Below are positions 48,828 to 60,316 of a DNA stretch of 64,000 nucleotides, one piece after another. The DNA comes from Isoptericola croceus (GTDB lineage Bacteria; Actinomycetota; Actinomycetes; Actinomycetales; Cellulomonadaceae). Every line of letters begins with the position of its first letter. Position 1 is the stretch's first letter. The stretch covers positions 1 to 64,000 of the forward strand of contig NZ_JARLLG010000010.1 in the NCBI RefSeq assembly GCF_029382255.1, read 5' to 3'. The translations under genes were made by a program, and so were the position numbers. The notes beneath the pieces were generated by a model. It saw only the letters and a program-made list of their open reading frames with translations. It searched no databases and was not told where the DNA came from.

Positions 48828-49151
48828 CGCACCGCCCACCTGCTGCACGGCGTCGTCTCGCCCGAGCGCGAGGAGGCGCCGTACGCGTGGGTGTGCACGG
48901 CGTCGTCAACGGTGTGGCCGCCGCCCGCGGTGCCACTGCCCGGGCTGGACCCCGACCGGACGTTTCGCGTGGAGCTCGACGGCCCGGCGCGGGACCTCGA
49001 CGGCGTCGCCGCCCGCTGGGGAGCACCCCTGCCGTGGGTCGAGGCCGGGGGAGTGGCGCTGCCGGGCCGCGTCCTCGGCGAGGGCGGGCTCGCGATGCCG
49101 GTGCTGTTCGCCGACCGTGCCGTCCTGCTGCGCGTCACCGCGACGAGGTGA
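48828..49151 (+). pseudogene. 3' remnant of a GH36 alpha-galactosidase
   Basis: In a different frame from the GH113 relic, about 107 codons match the C-terminal beta domain of family GH36 alpha-galactosidases: LLHGVVSPEREEAPYAWVC, PLPGLDPDRTFRVEL, GVALPGRVLGEGGLAMPVLF and a natural stop (TGA 49149-49151). The barrel and both catalytic aspartates are absent (about 85% of a ~700-residue enzyme lost). An alpha-galactosidase fits a galactomannan operon. The stop overlaps the 3' end of the convergent maltokinase gene by 17 nt. Confidence 0.72.
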
Positions 49152-50541
49152 AGACCCGGTCCACGGCACCGAGCGGGATGGGCAGCCAGTGCGGCCGGTG
49201 GTGTGTCTCGTAGACCACCTCGTAGAGGGCCTTGTCGAGCACCAGCGCGCGGAGCACGAGGTCCGCGGTGTCGTGGTCCATGCCCGACGGCGGCGCCAGG
49301 CTCGCCCGGTAGGCGGACAGGAACGCGTCGCTCGCCTCCGCCTGCCAGCCCGCGGGATCGGGGGCCGCCCCGATCGCCGCCGCGTAGTCGAAGGACCGCA
49401 GCATCCCGGCGACATCGCGTGCCGGCAGGTCGGGCCGGGTGCGCTCGGCGACGGGGCGCTGCGGCTCGCCCTCGAAGTCGAGCACCCGCCACGAGTCGTC
49501 GCCGAACAGGGTCTGGCCCAGGTGCAGGTCGCCGTGGATGTGCTGGGTCGCCACCGGGCCCGGTAGCCCGGCCAGCCGGGCCTCGAGCTCGTCGAGCAGC
49601 GCGGCGATCTCGGTGGTGTGGTCCGCCAGCGACGGCGCATCGCTCACGGCCCGGGCGCCGCGGCCGCGCAGACCGGTGACGAAGGCGCGAGCATCGAGCG
49701 GTGGTCCGGGCGGCAGCACCCGCGCCATGCGGGCGTGCAGCTCGGCCACGAGCCGGCCGAGCGCCGCACCGTGGTCGGCGAAGGACTCGCCCCGGCTCGC
49801 GACGTCGCACGCCAGCTCGAACCCGTCGACGGCGTGCGGCACCAGCTCCGACATGATCGCCAGGTGCACCGGCAGGTCCACCGAGTCCCCGTCGCCCACC
49901 TCGATCTCCAGCGCTCCGAGGAACCGCGGCACCCCGTCCCAGCCGTCCTCGGTCAACGCCTGCGGCACGACGACGTCCGGGTGCGGCCCGTCCGCGACCG
50001 TCCGCAGGATCTTGAGCATGCCTCCCGCGCCGCCCGACGAGGGGACACCCGGCAGGATCACCGAGGTGTTGGACTGCTCGCCGGCCAGCACCCGGCCGCG
50101 CTCGGTGAGCGCCTCGGGCTCGCCGCGGATGCCCATCGCCCGAGCCAGGGTGAGCCAGCAGACCGGGTGGGCGCCGCCGTCGTGCACCGCCACGTCGCCG
50201 GACGTGGTCGTGACGGTGTCGATGTACCCGGGGCCAGGGTTCGCCGGGTCGGCGAGCACCAGGGGGACCTGCACGGTGACCCCGCCGCCGGGCAGCCCGT
50301 CGCCCACCAGACGGGTGAGCAGCAGCACGACGTCCGCCGACGTCGCGGCCAGGGCCTCGCCGTCGGGCCCGGTGGTGGTCTCGCCGCCGTCAGGGGCGTC
50401 GAAGGTGACGGCGAGCCACGGGTCGGCCCGGACCTCGCCCCGGCCGGGATACCACCGCCGGGTGGGCAGCCATGTGGCCAGGAGGGCCTCGACGCTCGGG
50501 TCGGGTCCATGAGCTGCTGACCGCACGGCGACGTCGATCAT
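49135..50541 (-). CDS. mak: Maltokinase (Pep2)
   Basis: A 468-residue maltokinase that phosphorylates maltose with ATP to maltose-1-phosphate, the donor for GlgE. The N-terminal cap region shows [14 protein letters not shown] and [12 protein letters not shown]; the kinase-like catalytic loop is [13 protein letters not shown] and the metal-binding DFEGEPQRP. Full length, ending [14 protein letters not shown]. Its ATG overlaps the treS stop (ATGA). In some actinobacteria mak is fused to treS; here they are separate. Confidence 0.93.
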   Translation of the reverse strand: MIDVAVRSAAHGPDPSVEALLATWLPTRRWYPGRGEVRADPWLAVTFDAPDGGETTTGPDGEALAATSADVVLLLTRLVGDGLPGGGVTVQVPLVLADPANPGPGYIDTVTTTSGDVAVHDGGAHPVCWLTLARAMGIRGEPEALTERGRVLAGEQSNTSVILPGVPSSGGAGGMLKILRTVADGPHPDVVVPQALTEDGWDGVPRFLGALEIEVGDGDSVDLPVHLAIMSELVPHAVDGFELACDVASRGESFADHGAALGRLVAELHARMARVLPPGPPLDARAFVTGLRGRGARAVSDAPSLADHTTEIAALLDELEARLAGLPGPVATQHIHGDLHLGQTLFGDDSWRVLDFEGEPQRPVAERTRPDLPARDVAGMLRSFDYAAAIGAAPDPAGWQAEASDAFLSAYRASLAPPSGMDHDTADLVLRALVLDKALYEVVYETHHRPHWLPIPLGAVDRVFTSSR

Positions 50542-52348
50542 GACGGGTCGCCTCCCGCACCGGTCGGGGCGGGGCCGCCGGCGTCGTCGTCGGGCGGGGT
50601 GGCGACCAACCAGTAGAAGTCCCGGGAGCCCCACGAGAGACTGACGCGACCGTCGGCCCCGACGTCGGGGAACTTCCCGCCGCCGAACAGGTCGGTCAGG
50701 GACCACCCTTCGAGGCCGGGCGCCTCGATCGTCGCCGAGCGCGCGGTGGCCGACAGGTTGGCCGCGACGAGCAGCGTCTCGCCCTCGGTGCGGGTGAACG
50801 CCAGGATGGACTCGTCGTCGGCCTCCAACGCGGTGAAGGTTCCGGTGCCGAAGGCCGGGTGCAGGCGCCGCACCGCCAGCATGCCGTGCACCCAGTGCAG
50901 CAGCGACGAGGGCTGGGCGAGCTGAGCCTCGACGTTCGTGTGCTGGTAGTGGTGCACCAGGGACTGGACTAGCGGCAGGTAGAGCCGGCCCGGGTCCGCG
51001 GTGGAGAAGCCCGCGTTGCGGTCCGGGGTCCACTGCATCGGGGTGCGCACGGCGTCGCGGTCGGGCAGCCAGATGTTGTCGCCCATGCCGATCTCGTCCC
51101 CGTAGTACAGGCACGGGCTCCCCGGCAGTGACAGCAGCAGGGCGTGGGCGAGCTCGATCTCCTTGCGGGAGTTGTCGAGCAACGGGGCGAGCCGACGGCG
51201 GATGCCCACGTTCGCGCGCATGCGCGGGTCGCTCGCGTACCACCCGTACATGGCCGCACGCTCCTCGGTGGAGACCATCTCGAGGGTGAGCTCGTCGTGG
51301 TTGCGCAGGAACGTGCTCCACTGCCCGCCCGGTGCGGGGATGTCCGGGGTGTCGGCCAGGATGTCCAGGAGCTGGGTGGCTCGCTGGTCCTTCAGCGCGT
51401 AGTAGATGCGGGGCATCACCGGGAAGTGGAAGCACATGTGGCACTCGGGGTCCTCGGCGGTGCCGAAGTACTCCACGACGTCCTGGGGCCACTGGTTCGC
51501 CTCGGCCAGCATGATGCGCCCGGGGAACTCGTCGTCGATCACCTGGCGCACGCGCCGCAGGAACCCGTGGGTGCGGGGGAGGTTCTCGCAGTTGGTGCCC
51601 TCCTCCTCGAAGAGGTAGGGCACGGCGTCCAGACGGAACCCGTCCACCCCTATCCGTAGCCAGAACCGGGCGACCTCGATCATCGCCTCGGTCACCTTCG
51701 GGTTCTCGAAGTTGAGGTCGGGCTGATGGCTGAAGAACCGGTGCCAGAAGTACTGGCGACGCACCGGGTCGAACGTCCAGTTCGACGTCTCGGTGTCGAC
51801 GAAGATGATGCGGGCGTCCTGGTACCGGGTGTCGTCGTCCGACCACACGTAGAAGTCGCCGTACGGCCCCTCCGGGTCCGACCGCGACGACTGGAACCAC
51901 GGGTGCTGGTCGCTGGTGTGGTTCATGACCAGGTCCACCACCACCCGGATGCCGCGGGCGTGCGCGGCCTCGATGAGGCGCTGGAAGTCCTGCAGCGTCC
52001 CGTACTGCGAGGCGATCGCCGTGAAGTCTGCGACGTCGTAGCCGCCGTCGCGCAGGGGTGACGGGTAGAACGGCGGCAGCCACAGGCAGTCGATGCCGAG
52101 CCACTGCAGGTAGTCGAGCCGGTCGACGATGCCCCGCAGGTCTCCCGTGCCGCCACCCTCGGTGTCCGAGAAGGCGCGGACGATGACCTCGTAGAAGACC
52201 GCCTTGCGGTACCAGTCCGGGTCGTCGCTCAGGCCGGGCTTGGCCAGCGGCGGCGGCTCCGGCTGCTGGCGCGGCGGCAGGGCCTGGACGGGGATCTGTC
52301 GGGTGATGGGGCGCGGCACCTCGACGCCCCCGGCGCTCACGGACGCGT

Positions 52349-52352
<4 letters not shown>
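50538..52352 (-). CDS. treS: Trehalose synthase (maltose/trehalose isomerase)
   Basis: A 604-residue GH13 enzyme interconverting trehalose and maltose, and feeding maltose to maltokinase. Motifs are [34 protein letters not shown], the nucleophile D242 ([10 protein letters not shown]), acid/base E284 ([12 protein letters not shown]) and D353 ([10 protein letters not shown]). Its ATG overlaps the glgE stop and its stop overlaps the mak start, so glgE-treS-mak is tightly coupled. Confidence 0.95.
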
Positions 52353-54403
<2,051 letters not shown>

Positions 54404-54410
54404 GGACCCC

Positions 54411-54416
54411 ACGCTA
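54411..54416 (-). promoter_or_regulatory. -10 box of glgE-treS-mak
   Basis: TAGCGT on the minus strand, 7 nt before the GTG of glgE. No good -35 box, but the spacing fits a leaderless operon mRNA. Confidence 0.5.
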
Positions 54417-54472
54417 GTCATGGCACTGCAGGTCTGCGCGACAACTCGCCCGGGCATCCATCTCTTTCGCGA

Positions 54473-54541
54473 GGTAGTACCTGCGGTCCCCTGGTCGTAT
54501 CCGTGGAGCACTACCGCGAGGCCGGGGGTACTACCTCGCGG
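54473..54541. repeat. 69-bp repeat element, copy A
   Basis: Begins GGTAGTACCTGCGGTC and ends GGTACTACCTCGCGG, both exact matches to copy B at 55632, with an unrelated 38-nt core. The ends form an inverted repeat, extended in this copy to a perfect 14-bp stem (54468-54481 with 54527-54540). The TAG stop of the AbiEi/DUF559-like gene lies inside the right end. Confidence 0.85.
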
Positions 54542-55547
54542 GGCGCCTGTTCCGACGGCGCGCCATGGCCACCGCCTGGCGAACCCGGGCGACCAGCCGC
54601 GCCGGGTCGGTAAGATCTGCCCACATCACGCGTACCACGACCCACCCGGCCTCCGTGAGGGCGTCGTGCCGCCGCTTCTCCGCCACGAGTCGGGACGTCG
54701 GGTCGCCGTAGGTGCCTCCGCTGTACTTGACGGCCCCGTCGAACTCGATGCCGACGCGCAGCTCCGGCCAGCCGAGATCGATCCAGTACGTCCCGGCCGT
54801 CGTGGCGACCTCGACAGAGAGGTCCGGGGAGGGAAGGTCGAACCCGGACTCCTCCAGGTGCCACCGCACCAGGGACTCGCCGGGTGACTCCGCCCTGGCG
54901 TCCGCCAACGCGACGACCCGCCGCGCGCGACGTACCCCCGGGTGCCCGGCGGCATCACCGAGCACCCGGCCGACCACACCGAGGTCGGCACCAGCACGCA
55001 GGGCGGAGTCGGCGACGACCAGTGCCTGGGCACCCGGTAGCCAGCGAGCGCAGTCGACCAGGGTGCGTTCGACCGTGGTGACAGGGCGCCCGGTGAGAAG
55101 CGTGCGGTCCTGGTCCGGCACGTCGACGGGATGCCGGCGCAGCTGCCGGTCGGCCGGTCGCACCCGGGGCTTCCAGGACTGGGACACGTGCACCTCGGGT
55201 GCGAGTCGGTAGTGGCTGAGACCGTGCAGGAGCGCTGCCGTCTCATGACTGAAGACGAAGTCCGTGTGCAGGGACGACTCGACGGCGGCGACCAGCTGCA
55301 GGACCTGCCGTTCGCGGCGGCGCGCGATGCCGCCGTCGTCGGCCACGGGCGGTCCGTAGCGCCCGCGACGCAACCGCACCAGCTCGCCGCGGCGGCGCTG
55401 CCGGTCGATGGCGGTGCGCAGATCCGGTCGGTACCGCACGGTGGCGGGGACGTCGCGGGGCCGGACCGCCGCGGTGTCACCGGGCCGGCGGGTCGACTGC
55501 TGCGCGGCGGGTCGGGTGGAGCCTGGGGGAACCTCGTCGTCCGTCAT
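54531..55547 (-). CDS. AbiEi-antitoxin/DUF559-like protein
   Basis: A 338-residue protein of a type common in high-GC actinobacteria. The N-terminal part (LRTAIDRQRRRGELVRLRRG, then SHETAALLHGLSHYRL) resembles the winged-helix region of AbiEi-type antitoxins. The C-terminal ~100 residues (WIDLGWPELRVGIEFDGAVK, EKRRHDALTEAGWVVVRVMW) have the Vsr/DUF559 endonuclease-like fold with the E-F-D-G and K-R residues. No cognate AbiEii toxin gene is adjacent, so it appears to be an orphan. It is flanked on both sides by the 69-bp repeats, and its last codons (GCG AGG TAG) are part of copy A. Confidence 0.8.
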   Translation of the reverse strand: MTDDEVPPGSTRPAAQQSTRRPGDTAAVRPRDVPATVRYRPDLRTAIDRQRRRGELVRLRRGRYGPPVADDGGIARRRERQVLQLVAAVESSLHTDFVFSHETAALLHGLSHYRLAPEVHVSQSWKPRVRPADRQLRRHPVDVPDQDRTLLTGRPVTTVERTLVDCARWLPGAQALVVADSALRAGADLGVVGRVLGDAAGHPGVRRARRVVALADARAESPGESLVRWHLEESGFDLPSPDLSVEVATTAGTYWIDLGWPELRVGIEFDGAVKYSGGTYGDPTSRLVAEKRRHDALTEAGWVVVRVMWADLTDPARLVARVRQAVAMARRRNRRPAR

Positions 55548-55631
55548 GGGAGCGAGCGTGGCACCGTCCAGGCGGGTGCTGCCGTGGTGCAGGGCGATCT
55601 GTGGACGCGCAGATCTGTGGACGGCCCACGC

Positions 55632-55700
55632 GGTAGTACCTGCGGTCGCAAGGTAGTACTCGCCGGCTACTTCCTCACGACTGCTGGTACTACCTCGCGG
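55632..55700. repeat. 69-bp repeat element, copy B
   Basis: Same length and orientation as copy A: the first 16 and last 15 bases are identical, the 38-nt core differs and contains an additional GGTAGTACT. It lies between the AbiEi/DUF559-like gene and the end of the FAD dehydrogenase gene. Confidence 0.85.
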
Positions 55701-55710
55701 TGTGGTCGGG

Positions 55711-57405
55711 TCAGTCGGCGGCGAGCGCGCGGCCGGTGACGCGGCCGGTGTGCAGACAACCGCCGAGGAACGTCCCCTCGAGGGCCCGGTGGCCGTGCAT
55801 GCCGCCGCCGCCGAACCCGGCCGCCTCGCCGACGGCCCACAGGCCGTCCAGCACCGACCCGTCGTCGCGCAGCACGCGGCCCGACGGGTCGCACCACAGG
55901 CCGCCGAGGGTCTTGCGGGTCAGCACCGACAGCCGGACGGCCAGCAGCGGCCCGTCCTTCGGCGTCGTCAGGGGGCGGGGCGGGGACACACGGATCATCC
56001 TGTCGACCTTGAAGTCCCGTGCCGCCCGGGTGGCGACGACCTGGGGGTCCTTGCCGAGGCCGGAGGCGACCTGGGCGTCGCGGGCGCGGACGACGGCGGC
56101 GAGCGCGGCGGGGTCGACTCGACCCCGGGAGCCCGGGGTCGCCTCGGTCAGCGCGTTCATCTTCTCGGCGAGCTCCTCGGGGGTGTCCGCCCAGAGGAAC
56201 TCCGGGGACTCCTCGGCGAAGCGGGCGACCGGACCCACGGCGCCGGGCAGCACCCGCTGGGCGAGCAGCCGGACGTCCTTGCCGGTCAGGTCCGGGTTCT
56301 GCTCCGAGCCGGACAGGGCGAACTCGGAGTCCATGATCGCCTTGTTCAGCACGAACCAGGAGTGGTCGTCGCCGCGGTTCGTGACGTACTGCAGCGCACC
56401 CAGGGCGTCGAACCCGGGAAACAGCGGGGCCGGCAGGCGCCCGCCGTCGGCGTCCAGCCAGAGCGAGCTCGGTCCGGGCAGGATGCGGATGCCGTGGTTC
56501 GTCCAGACCGGCGAGTGGTTCGCGATGCCCTCGGGGTAGTGCCACATGCGGTCCTCGTGGACCAGGGCGGCGCCGGCGTCCGCAGCGTGGCCGAGCATCA
56601 GGCCGTCGGTGGAGTCGGGGACGCCGGAGAGCATGCGGTCCGGCAGCGAGCCTGCCTCGGGGTTCCAACGGGCGCGGGCCAGGTCGTGGTTCGCCCCGAT
56701 GCCACCCGATGCGACGACGACGGCGCCGGCCGAGATCTCCTCGGTGCCCACGACCTCGCGGGACGACGGAGCGCCCCGCAGCGCGTCGTCGTCGGCCAGG
56801 ACCTCGGCGCGCACGCCGGTGACGCGACCGTCGGTCACGACGAGCCCGACGGCGCGACGGCGGAAGCGCAGGTCGAGCCGCCCGGCGGACCGGGCCTCCA
56901 GCGCGGCTGCCACGAACGGTTCGATGATCGCGGGGCCCGTGCCCCACGTGACGTGGAAGCGCGGCACCGTGTTCCCGTGCGCGGTGCCGTGACCGGGGCC
57001 GAACGCGTACCCGCCGCGCTCGGCCCACTGCACCAGCGGGAACCAGCGCACCCCCTTGGCGTGCAACCACGAGCGCAGGTCGCCGGCGGCGGCCTCGACG
57101 TAGTGCTTCGCCCAGGCATACCCGTGACGGTCCGGGCCCTCGCCGCGCTCAGCACCCGCGGCGAACTGGGCAGATCCCAGCCAGTCCGCCCACGCGAGCT
57201 CGGCGGAGTCGCGCACTCCCAGACGACGCTGCTCGGGCGAGTCGACGAGGAACAACCCGCCGAAGGACCACCAGGCCTGCCCGCCGAGCGAGGCCTCGGG
57301 CTCCTGGTCGAGCAGCACTACCCGGCGCCCGGCGGCGGTCAGCTCGGTGGCGGTGACCAGGCCTGCGAGGCCTGCTCCGATGACGATGACGTCTGCGTCT
57401 GCCAT
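55711..57405 (-). CDS. FAD-binding dehydrogenase
   Basis: A 564-residue flavoprotein of the FAD_binding_2 (fumarate reductase / ketosteroid dehydrogenase-like) superfamily. The N-terminal Rossmann motif is VIVIGAGLAGLVTATELTAAG; the middle has GAVVVASGGIGANHDLAR, and the C-terminal FAD site GLWAVGEAAGFGGGGMHGHRALEGT. It should oxidise or reduce a small organic substrate; the identity cannot be told. No electron-transfer partner is next to it. The ATG at 57405 lies 6 nt after CAGACT, a weak leaderless-type -10. Confidence 0.85.
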   Translation of the reverse strand: MADADVIVIGAGLAGLVTATELTAAGRRVVLLDQEPEASLGGQAWWSFGGLFLVDSPEQRRLGVRDSAELAWADWLGSAQFAAGAERGEGPDRHGYAWAKHYVEAAAGDLRSWLHAKGVRWFPLVQWAERGGYAFGPGHGTAHGNTVPRFHVTWGTGPAIIEPFVAAALEARSAGRLDLRFRRRAVGLVVTDGRVTGVRAEVLADDDALRGAPSSREVVGTEEISAGAVVVASGGIGANHDLARARWNPEAGSLPDRMLSGVPDSTDGLMLGHAADAGAALVHEDRMWHYPEGIANHSPVWTNHGIRILPGPSSLWLDADGGRLPAPLFPGFDALGALQYVTNRGDDHSWFVLNKAIMDSEFALSGSEQNPDLTGKDVRLLAQRVLPGAVGPVARFAEESPEFLWADTPEELAEKMNALTEATPGSRGRVDPAALAAVVRARDAQVASGLGKDPQVVATRAARDFKVDRMIRVSPPRPLTTPKDGPLLAVRLSVLTRKTLGGLWCDPSGRVLRDDGSVLDGLWAVGEAAGFGGGGMHGHRALEGTFLGGCLHTGRVTGRALAAD

Positions 57406-57520
57406 GCGGGCAGTCTGTCAGAGGTCTCGGCGCGATCCCAGTGGTGCCACCGCGCATCTCGTCTCGCTGCCAGCACGGCACGACGACGCAGTTCGCGGCG
57501 CGCCTCCCGGATGATCTGGT

Positions 57521-57545
57521 GGCACGGCACGGCACGGCACGGCAC
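57521..57545. repeat. Five tandem GGCAC units
   Basis: Five perfect copies of GGCAC, followed by GGCGC, in the gap between the FAD dehydrogenase start and the end of a membrane-protein gene. A short simple repeat, possibly variable in copy number. Confidence 0.8.
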
Positions 57546-57582
57546 GGCGCGGGCAGGTGGGCTGGCTGCTCGGGGGTGACAG

Positions 57583-58068
57583 TCACCAGTAGGGGATGGG
57601 TGGCCTGTACTCCGCACCGGGGATGAGATCAGCCAGCGCGTCGTTCCAGCCCGCGATCACCGCTGGGCGCATCAGAATCCTGGCGGTGCGGCGCTGGCGA
57701 CAACGCGTAGTGACGACGACCCGCGGCAGGAGAGCCCACCGCGACAGCTCCGGCCAATCGTCCCCGTCTTCGATCTCCAGCGACTCCACCTCGTCCCGGG
57801 GCAGCACGGTACGACGGACTGCCGTCTCGATGATCACCTGGTGGTCGTGCACCTCGACCGTCGTCCATCCCGCCAGGGCCAGCCAGAGGATTGCGCGGCC
57901 GACACCGAGCAGCAGACCGACGACGGCAAAGGCGAACATCACGAGTGGAGCCTCGGGGTCGTCGCGTCCGAGGAGGAGTCCTGCGACCGCTGCCCCGAGT
58001 GCCAGGACAACGCCCGCCACGATGGGGCGCGCCGCGACCCGCCGTTCCGCCTTGATCCATACCTGCAT
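57583..58068 (-). CDS. Small membrane protein with PH-like domain
   Basis: About 161 residues. Two hydrophobic segments (IVAGVVLALGAAVAGLLLG and LVMFAFAVVGLLLGVGRAIL) are followed by a soluble domain with VEVHDHQVIIETAVRRTVLP and ESLEIEDG, resembling bacterial PH-like (bPH) domain membrane proteins. Function unknown. Starts 11 nt downstream of the glgX stop and is probably co-transcribed with it. The ATG at 58068 is adjacent to a GTG at 58071; either may be used. Confidence 0.7.
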   Translation of the reverse strand: MQVWIKAERRVAARPIVAGVVLALGAAVAGLLLGRDDPEAPLVMFAFAVVGLLLGVGRAILWLALAGWTTVEVHDHQVIIETAVRRTVLPRDEVESLEIEDGDDWPELSRWALLPRVVVTTRCRQRRTARILMRPAVIAGWNDALADLIPGAEYRPPIPYW

Positions 58069-58078
58069 CACCGGTCAC

Positions 58079-60316
58079 TCAGCGGCGGGCGACGAGCACG
58101 TCGATGCTCAACGACTCCAGCGTCACGTGCCCGGGCTCCTCGACGTCGTCCGCCTGGTCGGGCCCGGCCGGCGTGTCCCAGGTCGAGCTCCACACGCGTT
58201 CCCAGGCCCCCGCGCCGGCCAGCGACTCGGGGAGCGTCACGTCGAAGTCCTCCAGCCCGCCGTTGAGCACGAGCAGCACGTCGGCCTCGTCACCGCCCGG
58301 CCCCGGCCGCAGCATCTGGATGATCCGCCGGCCCTGCGCGCTCCACGCGTCGTGGTCCATCGGTGCGCCGCCGTCGTCGAACCACAGCAGGTCGGGGGCC
58401 TCCTCACCCGGTCGAGGTGTCCCCAGGAAGAACGACTCGGCCCGCAGCGCGGCGTGCTCGGCCCGCAGACCCGTGAGGAACTGCGCCGTGGCGAGCAGGT
58501 CGCGGCCCGCCGAGTCGAGGTCCCAGTCGAGCCAGGAGACGGGGGAGTCCTGGGTGTAGGCGTTGTTGTTCCCACCCTGGGAGCGTCCCATCTCATCCCC
58601 GGCGGTCAGCATGGGCGTACCCGCCGCGAGCAGCAGCGTGGCCAGCAGGTTGCGCTGGGAACGGCGCCTCAGCGGCACGACGGCGGACCACGGCTCGGTC
58701 GTGGCGTCGTCGCCCCCGGGCGCGTGACCCTCCACCCCGTGGTTCCAGGAGCGGTTGTCGTCGGTGCCGTCGCGGTCGTCCTCACCGTTGGCCCGGTTGT
58801 GCTTGCGGTCGAACGCGACCAGGTCGGCCAGCGTGAAGCCGTCGTGCGCGGTGACGTAGTTGATCGACGCGACGGGCCCGCGCACCAGCGGCGGGTCGGA
58901 GCGACCGAACAGGTCGGCCGACCCGGCGAGCCGGGTGGTCAGCTCGCGCATCCCGTGCATCGGCTCACCGTGGGAGCCGCGCTGCGGCGCCTCGAGCCAG
59001 AACGAGCGGGCGGCGTTGCGGAAGCGGTCGTTCCACTCGGCCATCGGCGCGGGGAACTGCCCCGTCTGCCAGCCGCCCGGACCCACGTCCCACGGCTCCG
59101 CGACGAGCTTGAGACCGGAGAGCACCGGGTCGGTCTGCAGGGCCACGAGGAACGGGTGGTCCGGCGTGAAACCTTCGTGGTCCCGGCCCAGGGTCACGGC
59201 CAGGTCGAAGCGGAACCCGTCGACACCCACGGCCTCGGCCCAGTAGCGCAACGAGTCCAGGGTCAGCTGCACCACGCGAGCACGCCGGAAGTCGAGGGTG
59301 TTGCCCGTCCCGGTGACGTCGGCGAGCGCGGCCGGGGTGCCGCCGTCGTGCAGGTAGTACAACGGGTTGTCCAGGCCACGCCAAGACAGGAAGAGTGCGT
59401 CGTCCCCACCTTCGCAGGTGTGGTTGTACACGACGTCGAGCAGCACCTCGATCCCGGCCTCGTGCAGCAGGTGGACCATGCCGCGTACCTCGTCCAGGAC
59501 CGCGGCCGGGCCGGCCTCCTGGGCGGCACGCGTGGCGTAGGCCGCGTGCGGGGCGAAGAACCCCATCGTGGAGTAGCCCCAGTAGTTGGTGAGCCCCCTG
59601 CCGGCCAGCCACGGCTCGGCCGTCGAGGCGTGGATCGGCAGCAGCTCGAGCGTCGTCACCCCGAGCGACCTGAGGTGCTCGATCACCGCCGGGTGCGCGA
59701 CGCCCGCATAGGTGCCGCGCAGCTCCTCGGGAACCTCCGGGTGCTGCTTCGTCAGGCCTCGCACATGCGCCTCGTAGACGACGGTGTCCGCCCACGGCAC
59801 CCGGGGACGCGACCTCGGGGGCAGGTCGGGCGGGTCCGCCAGGACGACTGCGTGGGGCACGAAGGGCAGCGAGTCCTGACCGTCCGGGCCGCCGTGGCGG
59901 GTCGCGCCGCCCCCGAGCGTCGCCGGGACGTACGCGAGGTCACCGGTGTAGCCGCGGGCGTACGGGTCGAGCAGCAGCTTGGCCGGGTTGTGCCGCATCC
60001 CCGCGCCGGGGTCCCACGGTCCGTCGACGCGGAACCCGTAGCGCTGGCCCGGCGCGACGTCAGGGACGTGCCCGTGCCAGACGCCGTAGGTCGGGCCGTC
60101 CAGAGGGACGCGACGCTCGGCGTACCGCGCCGGGTCGTGCTCGTCCTTCTCGGGGGCGACGACGTCGATGAGGCACAGCTCGACGCCGACGGCGTGCGAC
60201 GCCAGGACGGCGGCGTCGATGCCGCCGTCGGACGTGATGCGCACACCGAGCGGCGGGACGTGGCTGCGCGTCCGGTTGGGGCGGGTCAGCGGGGTGACCT
60301 TGGGGCGGGCCTGCAT
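58079..60316 (-). CDS. glgX: Glycogen debranching enzyme
   Basis: A 745-residue GH13 isoamylase-type debranching enzyme that cuts alpha-1,6 branches of glycogen. CBM48 is followed by the barrel: VYEAHVRGLTKQHPEVPEEL, LLDVVYNHTCEGG, the nucleophile in GFRFDLAVTLGR, acid/base in LVAEPWDVGPGG, and AHDGFTLADL, then GDEMGRSQGGNNNAYTQD, a strong GlgX signature. ATG behind AGGATGGG. Together with glgB, glgE, treS and mak it completes an alpha-glucan turnover set in this part of the window. Confidence 0.95.
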   Translation of the reverse strand: MQARPKVTPLTRPNRTRSHVPPLGVRITSDGGIDAAVLASHAVGVELCLIDVVAPEKDEHDPARYAERRVPLDGPTYGVWHGHVPDVAPGQRYGFRVDGPWDPGAGMRHNPAKLLLDPYARGYTGDLAYVPATLGGGATRHGGPDGQDSLPFVPHAVVLADPPDLPPRSRPRVPWADTVVYEAHVRGLTKQHPEVPEELRGTYAGVAHPAVIEHLRSLGVTTLELLPIHASTAEPWLAGRGLTNYWGYSTMGFFAPHAAYATRAAQEAGPAAVLDEVRGMVHLLHEAGIEVLLDVVYNHTCEGGDDALFLSWRGLDNPLYYLHDGGTPAALADVTGTGNTLDFRRARVVQLTLDSLRYWAEAVGVDGFRFDLAVTLGRDHEGFTPDHPFLVALQTDPVLSGLKLVAEPWDVGPGGWQTGQFPAPMAEWNDRFRNAARSFWLEAPQRGSHGEPMHGMRELTTRLAGSADLFGRSDPPLVRGPVASINYVTAHDGFTLADLVAFDRKHNRANGEDDRDGTDDNRSWNHGVEGHAPGGDDATTEPWSAVVPLRRRSQRNLLATLLLAAGTPMLTAGDEMGRSQGGNNNAYTQDSPVSWLDWDLDSAGRDLLATAQFLTGLRAEHAALRAESFFLGTPRPGEEAPDLLWFDDGGAPMDHDAWSAQGRRIIQMLRPGPGGDEADVLLVLNGGLEDFDVTLPESLAGAGAWERVWSSTWDTPAGPDQADDVEEPGHVTLESLSIDVLVARR

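Noticed and set aside
48820-49213. A genuine 254-residue novel protein encoded from 48449 to 49213.
   Set aside because: Past 48820 this frame is Arg/Gly/Pro-rich, while another frame encodes a clear GH36 tail, so the long open frame is a by-product of high GC.
54473-55700. A CRISPR array made of the GGTAGTACC repeats.
   Set aside because: Only two elements, separated by a gene, with no regular spacers and no cas genes.
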